From Proteus alimentorum (GTDB lineage: Bacteria; Pseudomonadota; Gammaproteobacteria; Enterobacterales; Enterobacteriaceae): a stretch of DNA of 64,000 bases. Positions 49,614 through 58,341 of this stretch are shown here, piece by piece (the stretch's first letter is position 1; every line of letters begins with the position of its first letter). Under the pieces are notes generated by a model that ran no database searches, was not told where the DNA came from, and saw only the letters and a list, made by a program, of their open reading frames with translations. The stretch is from NCBI RefSeq assembly GCF_002607735.1, contig NZ_NBVR01000024.1:271738-335737 (forward strand). The letters run 5' to 3'. A program made the position numbers and the translations under genes.

Positions 49614-50171
49614 ATGAATTTAGATACTCCCAGACTACACCTAAGAGAATGGCGTGAAAGTGATAAAGCGCCATTTTTTTCTGAAATCAACTCTTCACCT
49701 GAAGTAATGCGCTATTTTCCTTGCACTTTATCTCAATTAGAAAGCGATAATATGGTTGAGACTATCCGTGAAAAATTTATTCAACAAAATGGATGGGGAA
49801 TGTGGGCTGTTGAATTAAAAGAGACTCAAGAGTTTATTGGTTTTGTTGGGCTAAATATCCCAGCAGCGTCTTTGCCATTTAATCCCTGCGTAGAAATTGG
49901 TTGGCGGATCGCGAAAAAGTTTTGGCGAAAAGGTTATACTTATGAGGCGGCTTTAGCGGCATTTAAATTTGCTTTTGAGACATTGAGGTTAGAAGAAGTT
50001 GTTGCTTTTACTGCAGTTTCAAACCTTCCATCTCAAGGTGTAATGCAAAAACTCGGTATGCATCAATCTGATAATTTTTTTCATCCCGCATTAGATAAAA
50101 CACATCCTCTAGCTGAGCATGTTTTATATCGCTTGAAGAAATCCGATTTTACTTTTCAGTCGAACGAATAG
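49614..50171 (+). CDS. GNAT-family N-acetyltransferase (RimJ/RimL type)
   Basis: 185 residues with the Acetyltransf_3 layout: an N-terminal LDTPRLHLREWRESDKAPFF, the acetyl-CoA-binding segment EIGWRIAKKFWRKGYTYEAA (about 100-119) and VVAFTAVSNLPSQGVMQKLG. Relatives acetylate ribosomal protein N-termini or small molecules; the substrate cannot be told from sequence. Its last codons overlap the 3' end of ygbA on the opposite strand by 23 bases. Confidence 0.88.
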   Translation: MNLDTPRLHLREWRESDKAPFFSEINSSPEVMRYFPCTLSQLESDNMVETIREKFIQQNGWGMWAVELKETQEFIGFVGLNIPAASLPFNPCVEIGWRIAKKFWRKGYTYEAALAAFKFAFETLRLEEVVAFTAVSNLPSQGVMQKLGMHQSDNFFHPALDKTHPLAEHVLYRLKKSDFTFQSNE

Positions 50172-50499
50172 TGCGCTTTTTTTCAGGAAGTGGAGGAACA
50201 GGTTTTTTATCATCAATAAGATGACGTATTGCTAAGATCGGATGATAAATTAACATTCGTGGACCAGCCCAACGCATGATTTGTTTCATCGCTTCTCGTT
50301 TGGCGGGTTGATAGCAATGAATAGGGCATTGTTTACACGCTGGTTTATCTTCACCATAACGACATTTATCTAATCGGTTATATGAATAATTGATTAATTG
50401 TTGATAATAATCTGCGTCAGCTTCAGGATGTGAGTGAGCATAAAGGTGAACCATTTTTTGAATGGTTTTTTTCTCACGATTTATTCTTTTCTCTGACAT
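50149..50499 (-). CDS. ygbA: YgbA, nitrous oxide-stimulated promoter family protein
   Basis: About 116 residues from the ATG at 50499, preceded by GAGAAAGG; the open frame extends 13 codons further without a ribosome binding site. The cysteine pattern (DKCRYGEDKPACKQCPIHCY) and the C-terminal WAGPRMLIYHPILAIRHLID match E. coli YgbA. Four clustered Cys suggest metal binding. In E. coli it belongs to the NsrR nitrosative-stress regulon. Its molecular role is not established. Confidence 0.88.
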   Translation of the reverse strand: MSEKRINREKKTIQKMVHLYAHSHPEADADYYQQLINYSYNRLDKCRYGEDKPACKQCPIHCYQPAKREAMKQIMRWAGPRMLIYHPILAIRHLIDDKKPVPPLPEKKRTIRSTEK

Positions 50500-50635
50500 A
50501 CCTTTCTCGCTTAGTAATATGTTGTATTTATTATGCATCTTATCATTAAGCCGATAGAGACGCTAAAATATTATTTAATGCGTAATGATAAAAAATTTTA
50601 TCAAAAAGACTTTTCTTTTTTCTTAGAATATAATA

Positions 50636-50651
50636 CTGTATTTATATACAG
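50636..50651. promoter_or_regulatory. LexA (SOS) box of dinI
   Basis: CTGTATTTATATACAG fits the consensus CTGT-N8-ACAG exactly and lies 27 bases upstream of the dinI start. Confidence 0.88.
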
Positions 50652-50678
50652 TTTATTTGCCTTTAAATGGTGAAACCA

Positions 50679-50924
50679 ATGCGTGTGGAAATTTTATTTA
50701 ATAAACAATCTAAGATAACCGACTCATTATTTCCGCTCTTAGAACACGAACTGAGAAAAAAGATCATTCCAGAATATCCAGATATGCAGTTTCGTATTGC
50801 CTTTAGTAGCATGAACTCGATTCAAGTTACCGGCATAAAAGATGAAACCAAGCATGAACACATAATGGAACTTATTCAAAGTGTTTGGGAAGATGATGGT
50901 TGGTTGCAAACAGACGATGAATAA
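50679..50924 (+). CDS. dinI: DinI family DNA-damage protein
   Basis: An 81-residue acidic protein; by analogy with E. coli DinI it modulates RecA filaments and LexA/UmuD cleavage in the SOS response. It starts MRVEILFNKQSKI and ends IMELIQSVWEDDGWLQTDDE, the latter matching the DinI C-terminal helix. The start at 50679 aligns with E. coli DinI and has GGTGA upstream; an in-frame ATG at 50667 is possible. A perfect LexA box stands just upstream. Confidence 0.9.
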   Translation: MRVEILFNKQSKITDSLFPLLEHELRKKIIPEYPDMQFRIAFSSMNSIQVTGIKDETKHEHIMELIQSVWEDDGWLQTDDE

Positions 50925-50961
50925 AATGCAGTAAATAAAGCAATGACGATTGTCAGAACGA

Positions 50962-50995
50962 ATTGGCTTTTTATTTGTTTATATAAAAAGCCAAT
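50962..50995. repeat. Inverted repeat after dinI
   Basis: Perfect 13-bp arms ATTGGCTTTTTAT / ATAAAAAGCCAAT with an eight-base spacer. No T-tract follows on either strand, but the internal T-run could still terminate transcription. Confidence 0.5.
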
Positions 50996-51045
50996 GACAT
51001 AGAAAAGGACATCACTGGCAATCGAGCTTTAAAACTGTACGTCTA

Positions 51046-51285
51046 TCAATGATGACAAATCTTATTTTCACTCGTTGTAAATCCACCCTCTGCGGGAATA
51101 AATTTACCTTTCCTTTCTAAGAAATCAACTAATTCAGTTGCTGTCATATTTTCCGCTGAGCAAGTATGAAAACGTGAGTCATTGCCAAATTGTTTATGGA
51201 TCGCGTCAATCAGCGATGTTTTAGTAAATGCAGTCTCTGAAGAAAGGATCATTTGCAAAACTTCATGACCATGTATTGATGACAT
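51046..51285 (-). CDS. yecH: YecH family metal-binding protein
   Basis: 79 residues, the same length as E. coli YecH and nearly collinear with it: MSSIHGHEVLQMI at the start, RFHTCSAENMTATELVDFL in the middle and NKICHH at the end. His and Cys residues (HGH, HTC, CHH) suggest metal binding. Biological role unknown. Confidence 0.92.
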   Translation of the reverse strand: MSSIHGHEVLQMILSSETAFTKTSLIDAIHKQFGNDSRFHTCSAENMTATELVDFLERKGKFIPAEGGFTTSENKICHH

Positions 51286-51356
51286 ATTGAGCCCCTAAAA
51301 ATAAAAGATACATTAATTATGCATCTTTATGGGGTGGTATCTTTGTTTTTAATCAT

Positions 51357-51388
51357 AAAAAGCGATGACATTATATCATCGCTTAAAA
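51357..51388 (-). terminator. Terminator of ydcH
   Basis: 9-bp stem AAGCGATGA / TCATCGCTT just past the ydcH stop. On the minus strand it runs into a T-tract. Confidence 0.75.
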
Positions 51389-51394
51389 AGAGCC

Positions 51395-51610
51395 TTATTT
51401 TTCACTTCGCTGAAGTATTTTTTGCATTTCATCTTTGAGATGAAGCTTTTCTTTTTTTAGTTTGGCAACTTCATCATTATAGCCAGCCCCGTTAGGACCT
51501 TCTAATTTAGCAATTTCTTGATCGAGTCGATGATGTTTATCGTAGAGAGCTTCAAAGCGGGGATCACTATTTCTTAATTGAGAAACAAGAGCTTGTTGAT
51601 CTGAGAACAT
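51395..51610 (-). CDS. YdcH family protein (DUF465)
   Basis: A 71-residue, highly charged, all-helical protein matching E. coli YdcH: DPRFEALYDKHHRLDQEIAK, then NDEVAKLKKEKLHLKDEM. Predicted short antiparallel coiled coil, cytosolic. Function unknown. AGGAGG ribosome binding site before the ATG at 51610. Confidence 0.9.
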   Translation of the reverse strand: MFSDQQALVSQLRNSDPRFEALYDKHHRLDQEIAKLEGPNGAGYNDEVAKLKKEKLHLKDEMQKILQRSEK

Positions 51611-51874
51611 ATAACCTCCTATGAAAAGAAATTGGGTCTCTATTTCAGTATAATCATAGATAGCTTATCTGCACGGTGATGTATCACAAATTTACACTTC
51701 ATGAAAAAACGTGATTTTTCTTTTTAAAACATTCAGAATTATCTACTCATAGTACTATTTACTAAGATGTTAGCATTCAAGCACTAAAAATATTAGTATT
51801 CAGATAACGAGCAATAAAAACATCTGACTAATTTTGTTAACGGCGAAGTGTTCGCTGTAAAAATGGAGAGAGTG

Positions 51875-52354
51875 ATGAACAAAGTAATATTATCTTTAGT
51901 AGCAGCAATGTCTTTATCTGCGTGTGCACAAGCTACTGACAGTTTAGATAAAGTTGCACCTTATCCTAAGGCTCAAGAAAATCAAGTTCGTCATGTTATC
52001 GAGTTAGAGAAAAAAGATAATGAAAGCAATTACCAAGTTGAATTAATTATTGGTAAAGAACTTAAAGTAGATTGTAACCATCAGTGGTTTGGTGCGGATT
52101 TAGATGAAAAAAATTTAGAAGGTTGGGGTTATAGTTATTATGTTGTTGGTGATTTAAATGGCCCAATGTCAACAATGATGGGGTGTGCTGACAATACGAA
52201 AAAAGATGCCTTTGTGCAGGCAAATATGGGATCAGATGCCTTCATCCGTTATAACAGCAAATTACCTATTGTCGTTTATGCACCAAAAGATGTTGATGTG
52301 AAATACCGTATTTGGTCAGCGGCTGAGACGACACAAGATTCGGTTAAAAAATAA
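51875..52354 (+). CDS. eco: Ecotin, serine protease inhibitor (possibly lipidated)
   Basis: A 159-residue periplasmic inhibitor of trypsin-fold proteases. The start is the ATG at 51875 with GGAGAG upstream; the frame is open further upstream. The reactive site STMMGC has Met101-Met102 at the P1 region and Cys104 paired with Cys67 (KVDCNH). LEGWGYSYYVV, YNSKLPIVVY and DVDVKYRIW are family hallmarks. Odd point: the signal peptide contains LSAC (Cys17), a valid lipobox, as well as a possible signal peptidase I site after Ala20, so it might be a lipoprotein rather than soluble. Confidence 0.93.
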   Translation: MNKVILSLVAAMSLSACAQATDSLDKVAPYPKAQENQVRHVIELEKKDNESNYQVELIIGKELKVDCNHQWFGADLDEKNLEGWGYSYYVVGDLNGPMSTMMGCADNTKKDAFVQANMGSDAFIRYNSKLPIVVYAPKDVDVKYRIWSAAETTQDSVKK

Positions 52355-52390
52355 CAATCAATCTTATTTAGAATAGATCTTAGTTTACTA

Positions 52391-52425
52391 AAAGCCCTTT
52401 GTTGTTGAGACAAAGGGCTTTATTG
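52391..52425. terminator. Bidirectional terminator between ecotin and uspF
   Basis: 11-bp stem AAAGCCCTTTG / CAAAGGGCTTT with a nine-base loop between the converging genes. Confidence 0.8.
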
Positions 52426-52441
52426 TTATTTAAGCTAAAGA

Positions 52442-52879
52442 TTAACGTATAACTAAAACTGACATTTTGGCATGGCGTACAATTGATGATGCCGTTGAAC
52501 CTAATAAATAAGAGGAAACATTAGGTCTATGTGATGCAATCGCAATTAAATCAGCATCAATGTGGCGGGCATATTCTAAAATTTCATCTTTTGCATTACC
52601 AACACCAACATTACATATAATTTGCTCATCAGGAATTTTTGCATCTTTAATCATTTCTTGTAGTGCAACAAAAGCGAGACGAGTACGTTCTGACGAATCT
52701 TTGAATTTTTCAGGAATAGCGGCAAACTCGATACCAAAGAAAAGTTCAGCATTAGGAATAACGGTGAGGAAGTGGATCTCAGGTTTACCCACCTTTGCTA
52801 TTTGTTCAATGTGAGCGATCAGTTCCTGAGAAAGTTCATCTTCTAAAATATCAATGGGAACTAGGATTTTCTTATACAT
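52442..52879 (-). CDS. uspF: Universal stress protein UspF
   Basis: A 145-residue UspA-superfamily protein, start at the ATG at 52879 (MYKKILVPIDI) with GTGAGG upstream. The nucleotide-binding pattern is visible at the C-terminus: ADLIAIASHRPNVSSYLLGS followed by VRHAKMSVLVIR. It is closest to E. coli UspF/UspG (HFLTVIP, IASHRP). Members bind ATP and have roles in stress resistance and adhesion or motility. Confidence 0.9.
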   Translation of the reverse strand: MYKKILVPIDILEDELSQELIAHIEQIAKVGKPEIHFLTVIPNAELFFGIEFAAIPEKFKDSSERTRLAFVALQEMIKDAKIPDEQIICNVGVGNAKDEILEYARHIDADLIAIASHRPNVSSYLLGSTASSIVRHAKMSVLVIR

Positions 52880-53412
52880 TACAAACCTCACTTAGCGTTA
52901 GTTTAAAATATCTATCATTATCGCCTAATAGTAAAAAATAGCTGTGATCTGTGTTTTAAATAAGAGTGAGAATGATTATTTACTACTTTACATTATTAAG
53001 CATTTAAAATTAAAAAAAGTCTGAAATAATATTAACAATATAATGAAATAAGTTATACATCTTAACTTGTTGACAGAAAAGAAATTAATAATGGCGCATT
53101 AAAAATAAATTTCTCTTTTTCTCATTAAAAGTAGAAAATGCATAAAAGAATGATTATCAATTATATTATTGTTTTGTATCTATAAGATTTTATTGATAAA
53201 AATAAGAGACAGAAAGATTTAAATATGGCATATTAATAGGCAATGACATCTCAACATGATGTCTGGACAGCAATCTTAGTCCCTAAACTGGATTGTTATT
53301 CAGAGTCGTCCTTTATCCTCACCAATGAGTTATGGAACCTGAAATAACCTATGGAACTCTATTTATTTATAGCAATAGAGTAGGCTATTTAAAACCAAAT
53401 AAGATTATTATT
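52880..53412 (+). other. Leader region of the cation diffusion facilitator
   Basis: 533 bases, AT-rich up to about 53240, then two small hairpins: GACATC/GATGTC (53245-53263) and CAATC/GATTG (53271-53295), in less AT-rich sequence. They could belong to a structured mRNA leader. I cannot match them to a known riboswitch. The first part of an extended CDF reading frame (from 53332) also lies here. Confidence 0.35.
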
Positions 53413-54327
53413 ATGACACATAATCACATTGATGATATTGAGTTGGATCGGGCTGATAATAAGCAGTCTGAAAAATTTAAGGCAGCGAAAAAAAGCACGT
53501 TAGTGAGTGTTTTTGTCAACATCGTTTTATCTATTTGGCAAATTACAGTGGGCTTTTTCTCACACTCTCAAGGTTTAATTGCCGATGGTATTCACTCACT
53601 TTCTGATCTTATTGCTGACTTTGTTGTTTTAATTGCCAATAAAGGTAGTCAGAAACAACCTGATGCTGATCACCCTTATGGGCATTTTCGTTATGAAAAT
53701 GCGGCATCACTTATTCTTGGGACTATTTTATTAATTGTTGGTTTAGGAATGGTGTTTTCTGCCATTCATAAAATTTTAGATCCATCTACTATTCCTGAAG
53801 TTCATAGCGTTGCTTTATATGTGGCTTTACTTGCATTAGCGGCGAAAGAAGGGCTATTCCGCTATATGCTGGCTGTTGCAAAAAAAGTGGACTCCAATAT
53901 GTTAGTCGCAAATGCTTGGCATGCGCGTTCTGATGCGGCTTCTTCATTAGTTGTTGCAATTGGCATTATCGGAAGTTTGGCCGGATTTAAATTTTTTGAC
54001 CCATTAGCTGCATTAATTGTCGGACTGTTTGTTGGTCGTATGGGATGGCGTTTTACTTATCAAGCGCTACAAGATTTAATGGACAGAGGGGCTGATGAAG
54101 AAACGCTGGAAGAGATCAAACAGATGCTGGTTTCAACACCCGGTGTGCAAGGCATTCATGATTTAAAAACGCGTCGTTCGGGTGATTATCTACTCGTAGA
54201 TGTGCATCTTGAAATCAAAGGTGATCTCACCGTCAATGAAAGTCACGCTATTGTCGTTAATGCACGTAATAAGGTTTTGCAAAATAAACAGATCTTGAGT
54301 GTGATGGCTCACGTTGATCCCGCTTAA
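53413..54327 (+). CDS. Cation diffusion facilitator family transporter
   Basis: About 304 residues from the ATG at 53413 (331 if the ATG at 53332 is used; neither has a strong ribosome binding site). Six membrane helices, and metal-site motifs in TM2 (ADGIHSLSDLIADF) and TM5 (HARSDAASSLVVA), followed by a cytosolic ferredoxin-like domain with VQGIHDLKTRRSGDY. These proteins export divalent metals (Zn, Fe, Co, Ni or Mn) in exchange for protons. The His-Asp pair in TM5 is common in zinc and iron members. It is not an obvious FieF orthologue. Specific metal unknown. Confidence 0.9.
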   Translation: MTHNHIDDIELDRADNKQSEKFKAAKKSTLVSVFVNIVLSIWQITVGFFSHSQGLIADGIHSLSDLIADFVVLIANKGSQKQPDADHPYGHFRYENAASLILGTILLIVGLGMVFSAIHKILDPSTIPEVHSVALYVALLALAAKEGLFRYMLAVAKKVDSNMLVANAWHARSDAASSLVVAIGIIGSLAGFKFFDPLAALIVGLFVGRMGWRFTYQALQDLMDRGADEETLEEIKQMLVSTPGVQGIHDLKTRRSGDYLLVDVHLEIKGDLTVNESHAIVVNARNKVLQNKQILSVMAHVDPA

Positions 54328-54346
54328 GTTAATTTGAGAGTATAAT

Positions 54347-54382
54347 AAAAAAGGTAATGACAGATTTTCATTACCTTTTTTT
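54347..54382. terminator. Bidirectional terminator between CDF and ghrB
   Basis: 8-bp core stem GGTAATGA / TCATTACC, flanked by an A-run on the left and a T-run on the right. Confidence 0.88.
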
Positions 54383-54408
54383 GTACTTCAAAAACACTAT
54401 TTTCTATT

Positions 54409-55368
54409 TTAGAAATTCACGCAGTTTTCTTTTACATGATGACTCAGCGCAGCAATCAGATTATCTACTGCACATTCAGCCATTGCATAGCGAGTCTCTT
54501 TAGTTGCAGAGCCGATATGCGGAACAGCAACGACATTTTTCATCGTTAATAAAGGTGAAGATGAGGATAGCGGCTCTTTTTCAAAAACATCCAGTCCAGC
54601 GCCCGCGATCTCTTTTTGTTCTAATGCATTGATGAGTGCTAATTCATCCACGACAGCGCCACGCCCTGCATTAATTAAATAAGCATCAGGTTTCATCATC
54701 GAAAATTGTTTTTGACCGATTAAATGGTGTGTTTCTGGTGTTAATGGCAATGTGATACATACGAAATCAGATTGCTGTAATAAAGCTTCTAAAGTGCAAT
54801 GCTTAGCAGAAAATTTATCGTTCACTTCTGTATATTCTGTACGTGAGTGATAAAGAATATTCATATTAAAACCAAAGTGTGCACGCTGTGCTAAAGCTTT
54901 ACCTATTCGTCCCATACCAATAATACCCATGGTTTTATGATGAACATCAGTACCATACCAATCAGGTGTGATACCTTTAACCCATAAACCTTGTTTAACA
55001 TTATCAGCAAGTTCAGGAATACGTCTTGCTACGGCAAGTACTAATCCCATCATGGTATCTGCGACGGTGTCTGTTAATACGGTTGGAGTATGCATTAGTT
55101 TAATATTACGCTTGGTGAGTGCATTAACGTCAACATTATCATAGCCAACAGAAACCGTTGAAACGGCTTTTAAATGAGGCGCTTGGTTAATAAAATTTTC
55201 ATCGATATTGCCACCAGCGCCAAGTAACCCTGAGGCATTGGCAAGTGCTGAACGAAAATCATTAGAGTCTAAAGAGAGCGTGTTAAATTGTTTGATATCA
55301 GCAAAATCAGATAGTTTTTTGTACAGTTTTTCGGGAAGATTTTGGTAGAGCAAGACCGTCGGTTTCAT
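54409..55368 (-). CDS. ghrB: Glyoxylate/hydroxypyruvate reductase B (2-ketogluconate reductase)
   Basis: A 319-residue D-2-hydroxyacid dehydrogenase. The start is the ATG at 55368 ([15 protein letters not shown]) with GGAGA upstream. It has the Rossmann motif [20 protein letters not shown], catalytic Arg in [11 protein letters not shown] and His in [30 protein letters not shown] and [11 protein letters not shown] match E. coli GhrB, which reduces glyoxylate, hydroxypyruvate and 2-ketogluconate. An ERIC element adjoins its ribosome binding site, so it is probably in the mRNA leader. Confidence 0.93.
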   Translation of the reverse strand: MKPTVLLYQNLPEKLYKKLSDFADIKQFNTLSLDSNDFRSALANASGLLGAGGNIDENFINQAPHLKAVSTVSVGYDNVDVNALTKRNIKLMHTPTVLTDTVADTMMGLVLAVARRIPELADNVKQGLWVKGITPDWYGTDVHHKTMGIIGMGRIGKALAQRAHFGFNMNILYHSRTEYTEVNDKFSAKHCTLEALLQQSDFVCITLPLTPETHHLIGQKQFSMMKPDAYLINAGRGAVVDELALINALEQKEIAGAGLDVFEKEPLSSSSPLLTMKNVVAVPHIGSATKETRYAMAECAVDNLIAALSHHVKENCVNF

Positions 55369-55378
55369 TATGTTCTCC

Positions 55379-55520
55379 ATACTCGTCATACTTCAATACT
55401 CGTCATACTTCAAACCACAGCGTTGTTGTCTGCGTTCACTCGCACTAGTCACCTACTTATGTAGGCTCCTAGCAACTCATTCACTTGTCGCCTAGATGTG
55501 ATTTGAATTATTTAGAGTAT
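55379..55520. repeat. ERIC element, copy 1, in the ghrB leader
   Basis: The terminal inverted repeats ATACTC...TTCAA and TTGAATTATTTAGAGTAT enclose a core close to the published ERIC sequence, notably TAGTCACCTACTTATGTAGG and CTTGTCGCCT. The left end is partly duplicated (ACTCGTCATACTTCAA twice). About 142 bases. It lies immediately upstream of the ghrB ribosome binding site. Confidence 0.85.
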
Positions 55521-55709
55521 TTATACAATAAAGTACTTATTAAATTGTAAGTATTTATTGAGGGTATATATTCAACGTGTTTATTAATGGTGATTATTGT
55601 ATGTAGCCGTTGACTCGTTTTTCCCCGAATTATTTAGCGGGGAAGTTAATAAGGTATGATAAAACGTATTGAATGTCAGTTTTATCATATAATTAGCGCA
55701 TTAAATGAG

Positions 55710-55725
55710 ATGTAATCGTTTACTT
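55710..55725. promoter_or_regulatory. Distal GalR/GalS-type operator of gal
   Basis: ATGTAATCGTTTACTT matches the GalR consensus GTGKAANCGNTTNCAC at most fixed positions. Its centre is 132 bases upstream of the proximal operator, comparable with the E. coli OE-OI pair (about 114). Confidence 0.6.
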
Positions 55726-55840
55726 TTAATGTGTATTATTTTTAGTGTTAAAGTGAGGGATTGTGTTACTTATTCTACTAAATTACTGTAATACAATTCT
55801 AAATTAGGATGTTGTATAAAAATTTAAAGCGCACCAAAAG

Positions 55841-55858
55841 AGTGTAAACGTTTACACT
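55841..55858. promoter_or_regulatory. Proximal GalR/GalS-type operator of gal
   Basis: AGTGTAAACGTTTACACT is a perfect 18-base palindrome and an exact fit to GTGKAANCGNTTNCAC. It lies 109 bases upstream of galE and just past a TATAAA-type -10 (about 55815). Confidence 0.85.
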
Positions 55859-55966
55859 AAATGTCGGTTTGATCACGAAATGGTTTTGTTGATCTTGCTA
55901 AACTCTGTGTCAGTGAACAGAAACCGTCTTGCGCTTTTCCTTTGAATTGAATCAAAAGAGGTGAAT

Positions 55967-56983
55967 GTGGAAATATTAGTAACAGGTGGTATGGGATATA
56001 TCGGTAGTCATACGTGCGTACAAATGATTGAAGCAGGCATGACACCGGTTATTTTAGATAACCTCAGCAATGCGAATGAAGAAGTACTTAATCGTGTTGA
56101 AGCTCTAACAGGTAAACGCCCTCTGTTTTATCACGGTGATATTCGTGATGACCAGCTATTAGCATCCATTTTTGCTAAGCATTCTATTCAGTCTGTTATT
56201 CATTTCGCGGGATTGAAAGCGGTTGGAGAATCTGTTCAGAAGCCAATTGAATATTATGACAACAATGTTAATGGCACATTGGTATTAGTGCGTTGTATGC
56301 GTGATGCGGGTGTAAAAAGCATTATTTTTAGCTCATCTGCAACCGTTTATGGTGATCCTCAAGTGGTTCCTATTACTGAAGATTCGCCAGTAGGGGGAAC
56401 AACTAACCCTTATGGCACCAGTAAATATATGGTTGAGCGCATTTTATCTGACTTATTTGTTGCTGATGAAAGTTGGTCTATTAGTTTGCTGCGTTATTTT
56501 AACCCAGTTGGGGCGCATCCATCAGGTACGATGGGAGAAGATCCTAAAGGTATTCCAAATAACTTAACTCCTTATATTTCTCAAGTAGCGATTGGTCGTC
56601 GTGAACAAGTGGCTGTTTTTGGTAATGATTATCCAACAAAAGACGGCACAGGGGTTCGTGATTATATCCACGTTATGGATCTGGCTGATGGTCATATCGC
56701 GGCATTAAATGTATTAGGTAAAAAAGCGGGCTTGCATATTTATAATTTAGGAACAGGTAACGGTACTAGCGTGATTGAAATGATTGAAGCATTTCGTAAC
56801 GCTAGCGGTAAACCTATTCCTTATCAATTACAAGCTCGTCGTCCAGGTGATATCGCAGAATGTTGGTCAAGCCCAGCAAAAGCAGAGAAAGATTTACACT
56901 GGAAAGCTATTCGTTCAATTGATGATATGGCTGCGGATGCTTGGCGTTGGCAGTTACAAAACCCAAATGGTTATCTGAAATAA
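55967..56983 (+). CDS. galE: UDP-glucose 4-epimerase
   Basis: 338 residues, equal to E. coli GalE, interconverting UDP-galactose and UDP-glucose in the Leloir pathway. The chosen start is the GTG at 55967, six bases after AGAGG; an in-frame GTG at 55961 would be too close to the ribosome binding site. NAD-binding TGGMGYIGSHTC is at the N-terminus; the catalytic Ser region FSSSATVYG and the YxxxK pair YGTSKYMVE are intact. First gene of galETKM. Confidence 0.97.
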   Translation: MEILVTGGMGYIGSHTCVQMIEAGMTPVILDNLSNANEEVLNRVEALTGKRPLFYHGDIRDDQLLASIFAKHSIQSVIHFAGLKAVGESVQKPIEYYDNNVNGTLVLVRCMRDAGVKSIIFSSSATVYGDPQVVPITEDSPVGGTTNPYGTSKYMVERILSDLFVADESWSISLLRYFNPVGAHPSGTMGEDPKGIPNNLTPYISQVAIGRREQVAVFGNDYPTKDGTGVRDYIHVMDLADGHIAALNVLGKKAGLHIYNLGTGNGTSVIEMIEAFRNASGKPIPYQLQARRPGDIAECWSSPAKAEKDLHWKAIRSIDDMAADAWRWQLQNPNGYLK

Positions 56984-57028
56984 GATTTAAAGTATTCAGA
57001 TAATCTTGAATAAATAAGAGAGAAGGTT

Positions 57029-58084
57029 ATGTCGAAACTGATTTTTGATCCTGTTGAACATCCTCATCGTCGTTATAATCCGCTAACGGATCAGTGGATT
57101 TTAGTTTCGCCACATAGAGCAAAACGACCTTGGAATGGCAAAGATGAAAAGCCTCAGATTGCGACACTTCCCTCTTATGATCCTCACTGTTATTTGTGTC
57201 CAAGCAACACCCGTGTCTCTGGTGATAAAAATCCAGATTACAAAGGAACATATGTCTTTAATAATGACCACTCTGCGTTATTGCCAGATGAATATCATAT
57301 TGAGCCTTCATCAAATCCTTTATTTCAAACTCAAGCAGTAAGAGGAATTAGTCGAGTCATCTGTTTTTCACCTGATCATGGAAAAACTATTCCTGAATTA
57401 CCCGTCAGTAGCTTACGTAAAATTGTTGATACTTGGGATAATCAAATAGAAGAACTCAGCAAAGAATATCTTTGGGTTCAAGTATTCGAGAATAAAGGCG
57501 AAACGATGGGATGCTCTCAGCCTCATCCTCATGGGCAAATTTGGGCGAGTGATTTCTTACCTAATGAATTAGCACGAAAAGATACGCAATTAAACGCTTA
57601 TTTTGAAAAATACGGGCGCAATCTATTAATCGATTATGTTGATGCTGAATGTAAAGATGCAAGCCGTACCGTAGTTGAAACAGAGCATTGGCTGGCGGTA
57701 GTCCCTTATTGGGCTTCTTGGCCTTATGAAACAATGTTATTACCGAAAACGCATATTCGAAGAATGAGTGAATTAAATAGTGCTCAGCGAGATGATCTTG
57801 CTATTGCAATGAAAAAATTAACAAGCCGTTATGATAATTTATTCCACTGTTCTTTCCCTTATTCAATGGGATGGCATTTTGCGCCTTCTTTTAAAGATGA
57901 TAGAAATATCGATCACTGGCAATTACATGCGCTTTACTATCCGCCATTATTACGTTCAGCCTCGGTGCGTAAATTCATGGTGGGATATGAAATGCTGGCA
58001 GAATCGCAAAGAGATCTCACGCCAGAACAAGCCGCGAATAATTTACGTCAATTAAGTGACATTCATTATAAAGAGCAACGTTAA
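57029..58084 (+). CDS. galT: Galactose-1-phosphate uridylyltransferase
   Basis: A 351-residue Leloir enzyme exchanging UMP between UDP-glucose and galactose 1-phosphate. The active site is [11 protein letters not shown], with His166 and the nucleophile His168 (equivalent to E. coli His164/His166). The zinc-site region [11 protein letters not shown] is present. It lies 45 bases after galE. An ERIC element separates it from galK. Confidence 0.97.
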   Translation: MSKLIFDPVEHPHRRYNPLTDQWILVSPHRAKRPWNGKDEKPQIATLPSYDPHCYLCPSNTRVSGDKNPDYKGTYVFNNDHSALLPDEYHIEPSSNPLFQTQAVRGISRVICFSPDHGKTIPELPVSSLRKIVDTWDNQIEELSKEYLWVQVFENKGETMGCSQPHPHGQIWASDFLPNELARKDTQLNAYFEKYGRNLLIDYVDAECKDASRTVVETEHWLAVVPYWASWPYETMLLPKTHIRRMSELNSAQRDDLAIAMKKLTSRYDNLFHCSFPYSMGWHFAPSFKDDRNIDHWQLHALYYPPLLRSASVRKFMVGYEMLAESQRDLTPEQAANNLRQLSDIHYKEQR

Positions 58085-58187
58085 TGACCTGCAATATAGC
58101 AAGATCATTTAATTAATCTGCTTTTTGCGCACGAAATAAATTAAATCAAACATCTCATTATTTACATAATGATGTGGTGGGATTTTT

Positions 58188-58310
58188 ATACTCTTCATCC
58201 TGCAAGTTGCAGGGGTGTTGGCTACGCTCAGCTACCCGAATCACATACATGAGTATGCTCATCGGGATATCTTTGCTTGCCGCCTACCTGCAACTCAAAT
58301 GATTTAGAGT
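58188..58310. repeat. ERIC element, copy 2, inside the gal operon
   Basis: About 123 bases from ATACTCTTCATCCTGCAAGT to CTCAAATGATTTAGAGT. The ends are inverted repeats (TGCAAGTTGCAGG with CCTGCAACT) and the core (GAATCACATACATGAGTATG, CTTGCCGCCTACCTGCAACT) is ERIC-like but diverged. It lies in the 257-base galT-galK gap, so it is transcribed with the operon. Confidence 0.85.
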
Positions 58311-58341
58311 TCATTACTTAATTTTAAGCTAAGGATTTATT

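Noticed and set aside
53148..53166. Fur-like sequence around GATAATCATT (minus strand) upstream of the CDF gene
   Set aside because: Only about 13 of 19 consensus positions match in very AT-rich DNA; not better than chance.
55621..55643. Hairpin TTCCCCG / CGGGGAA between ghrB and galE
   Set aside because: It lacks a T-tract and is in neither gene's expected terminator position; no function can be supported.
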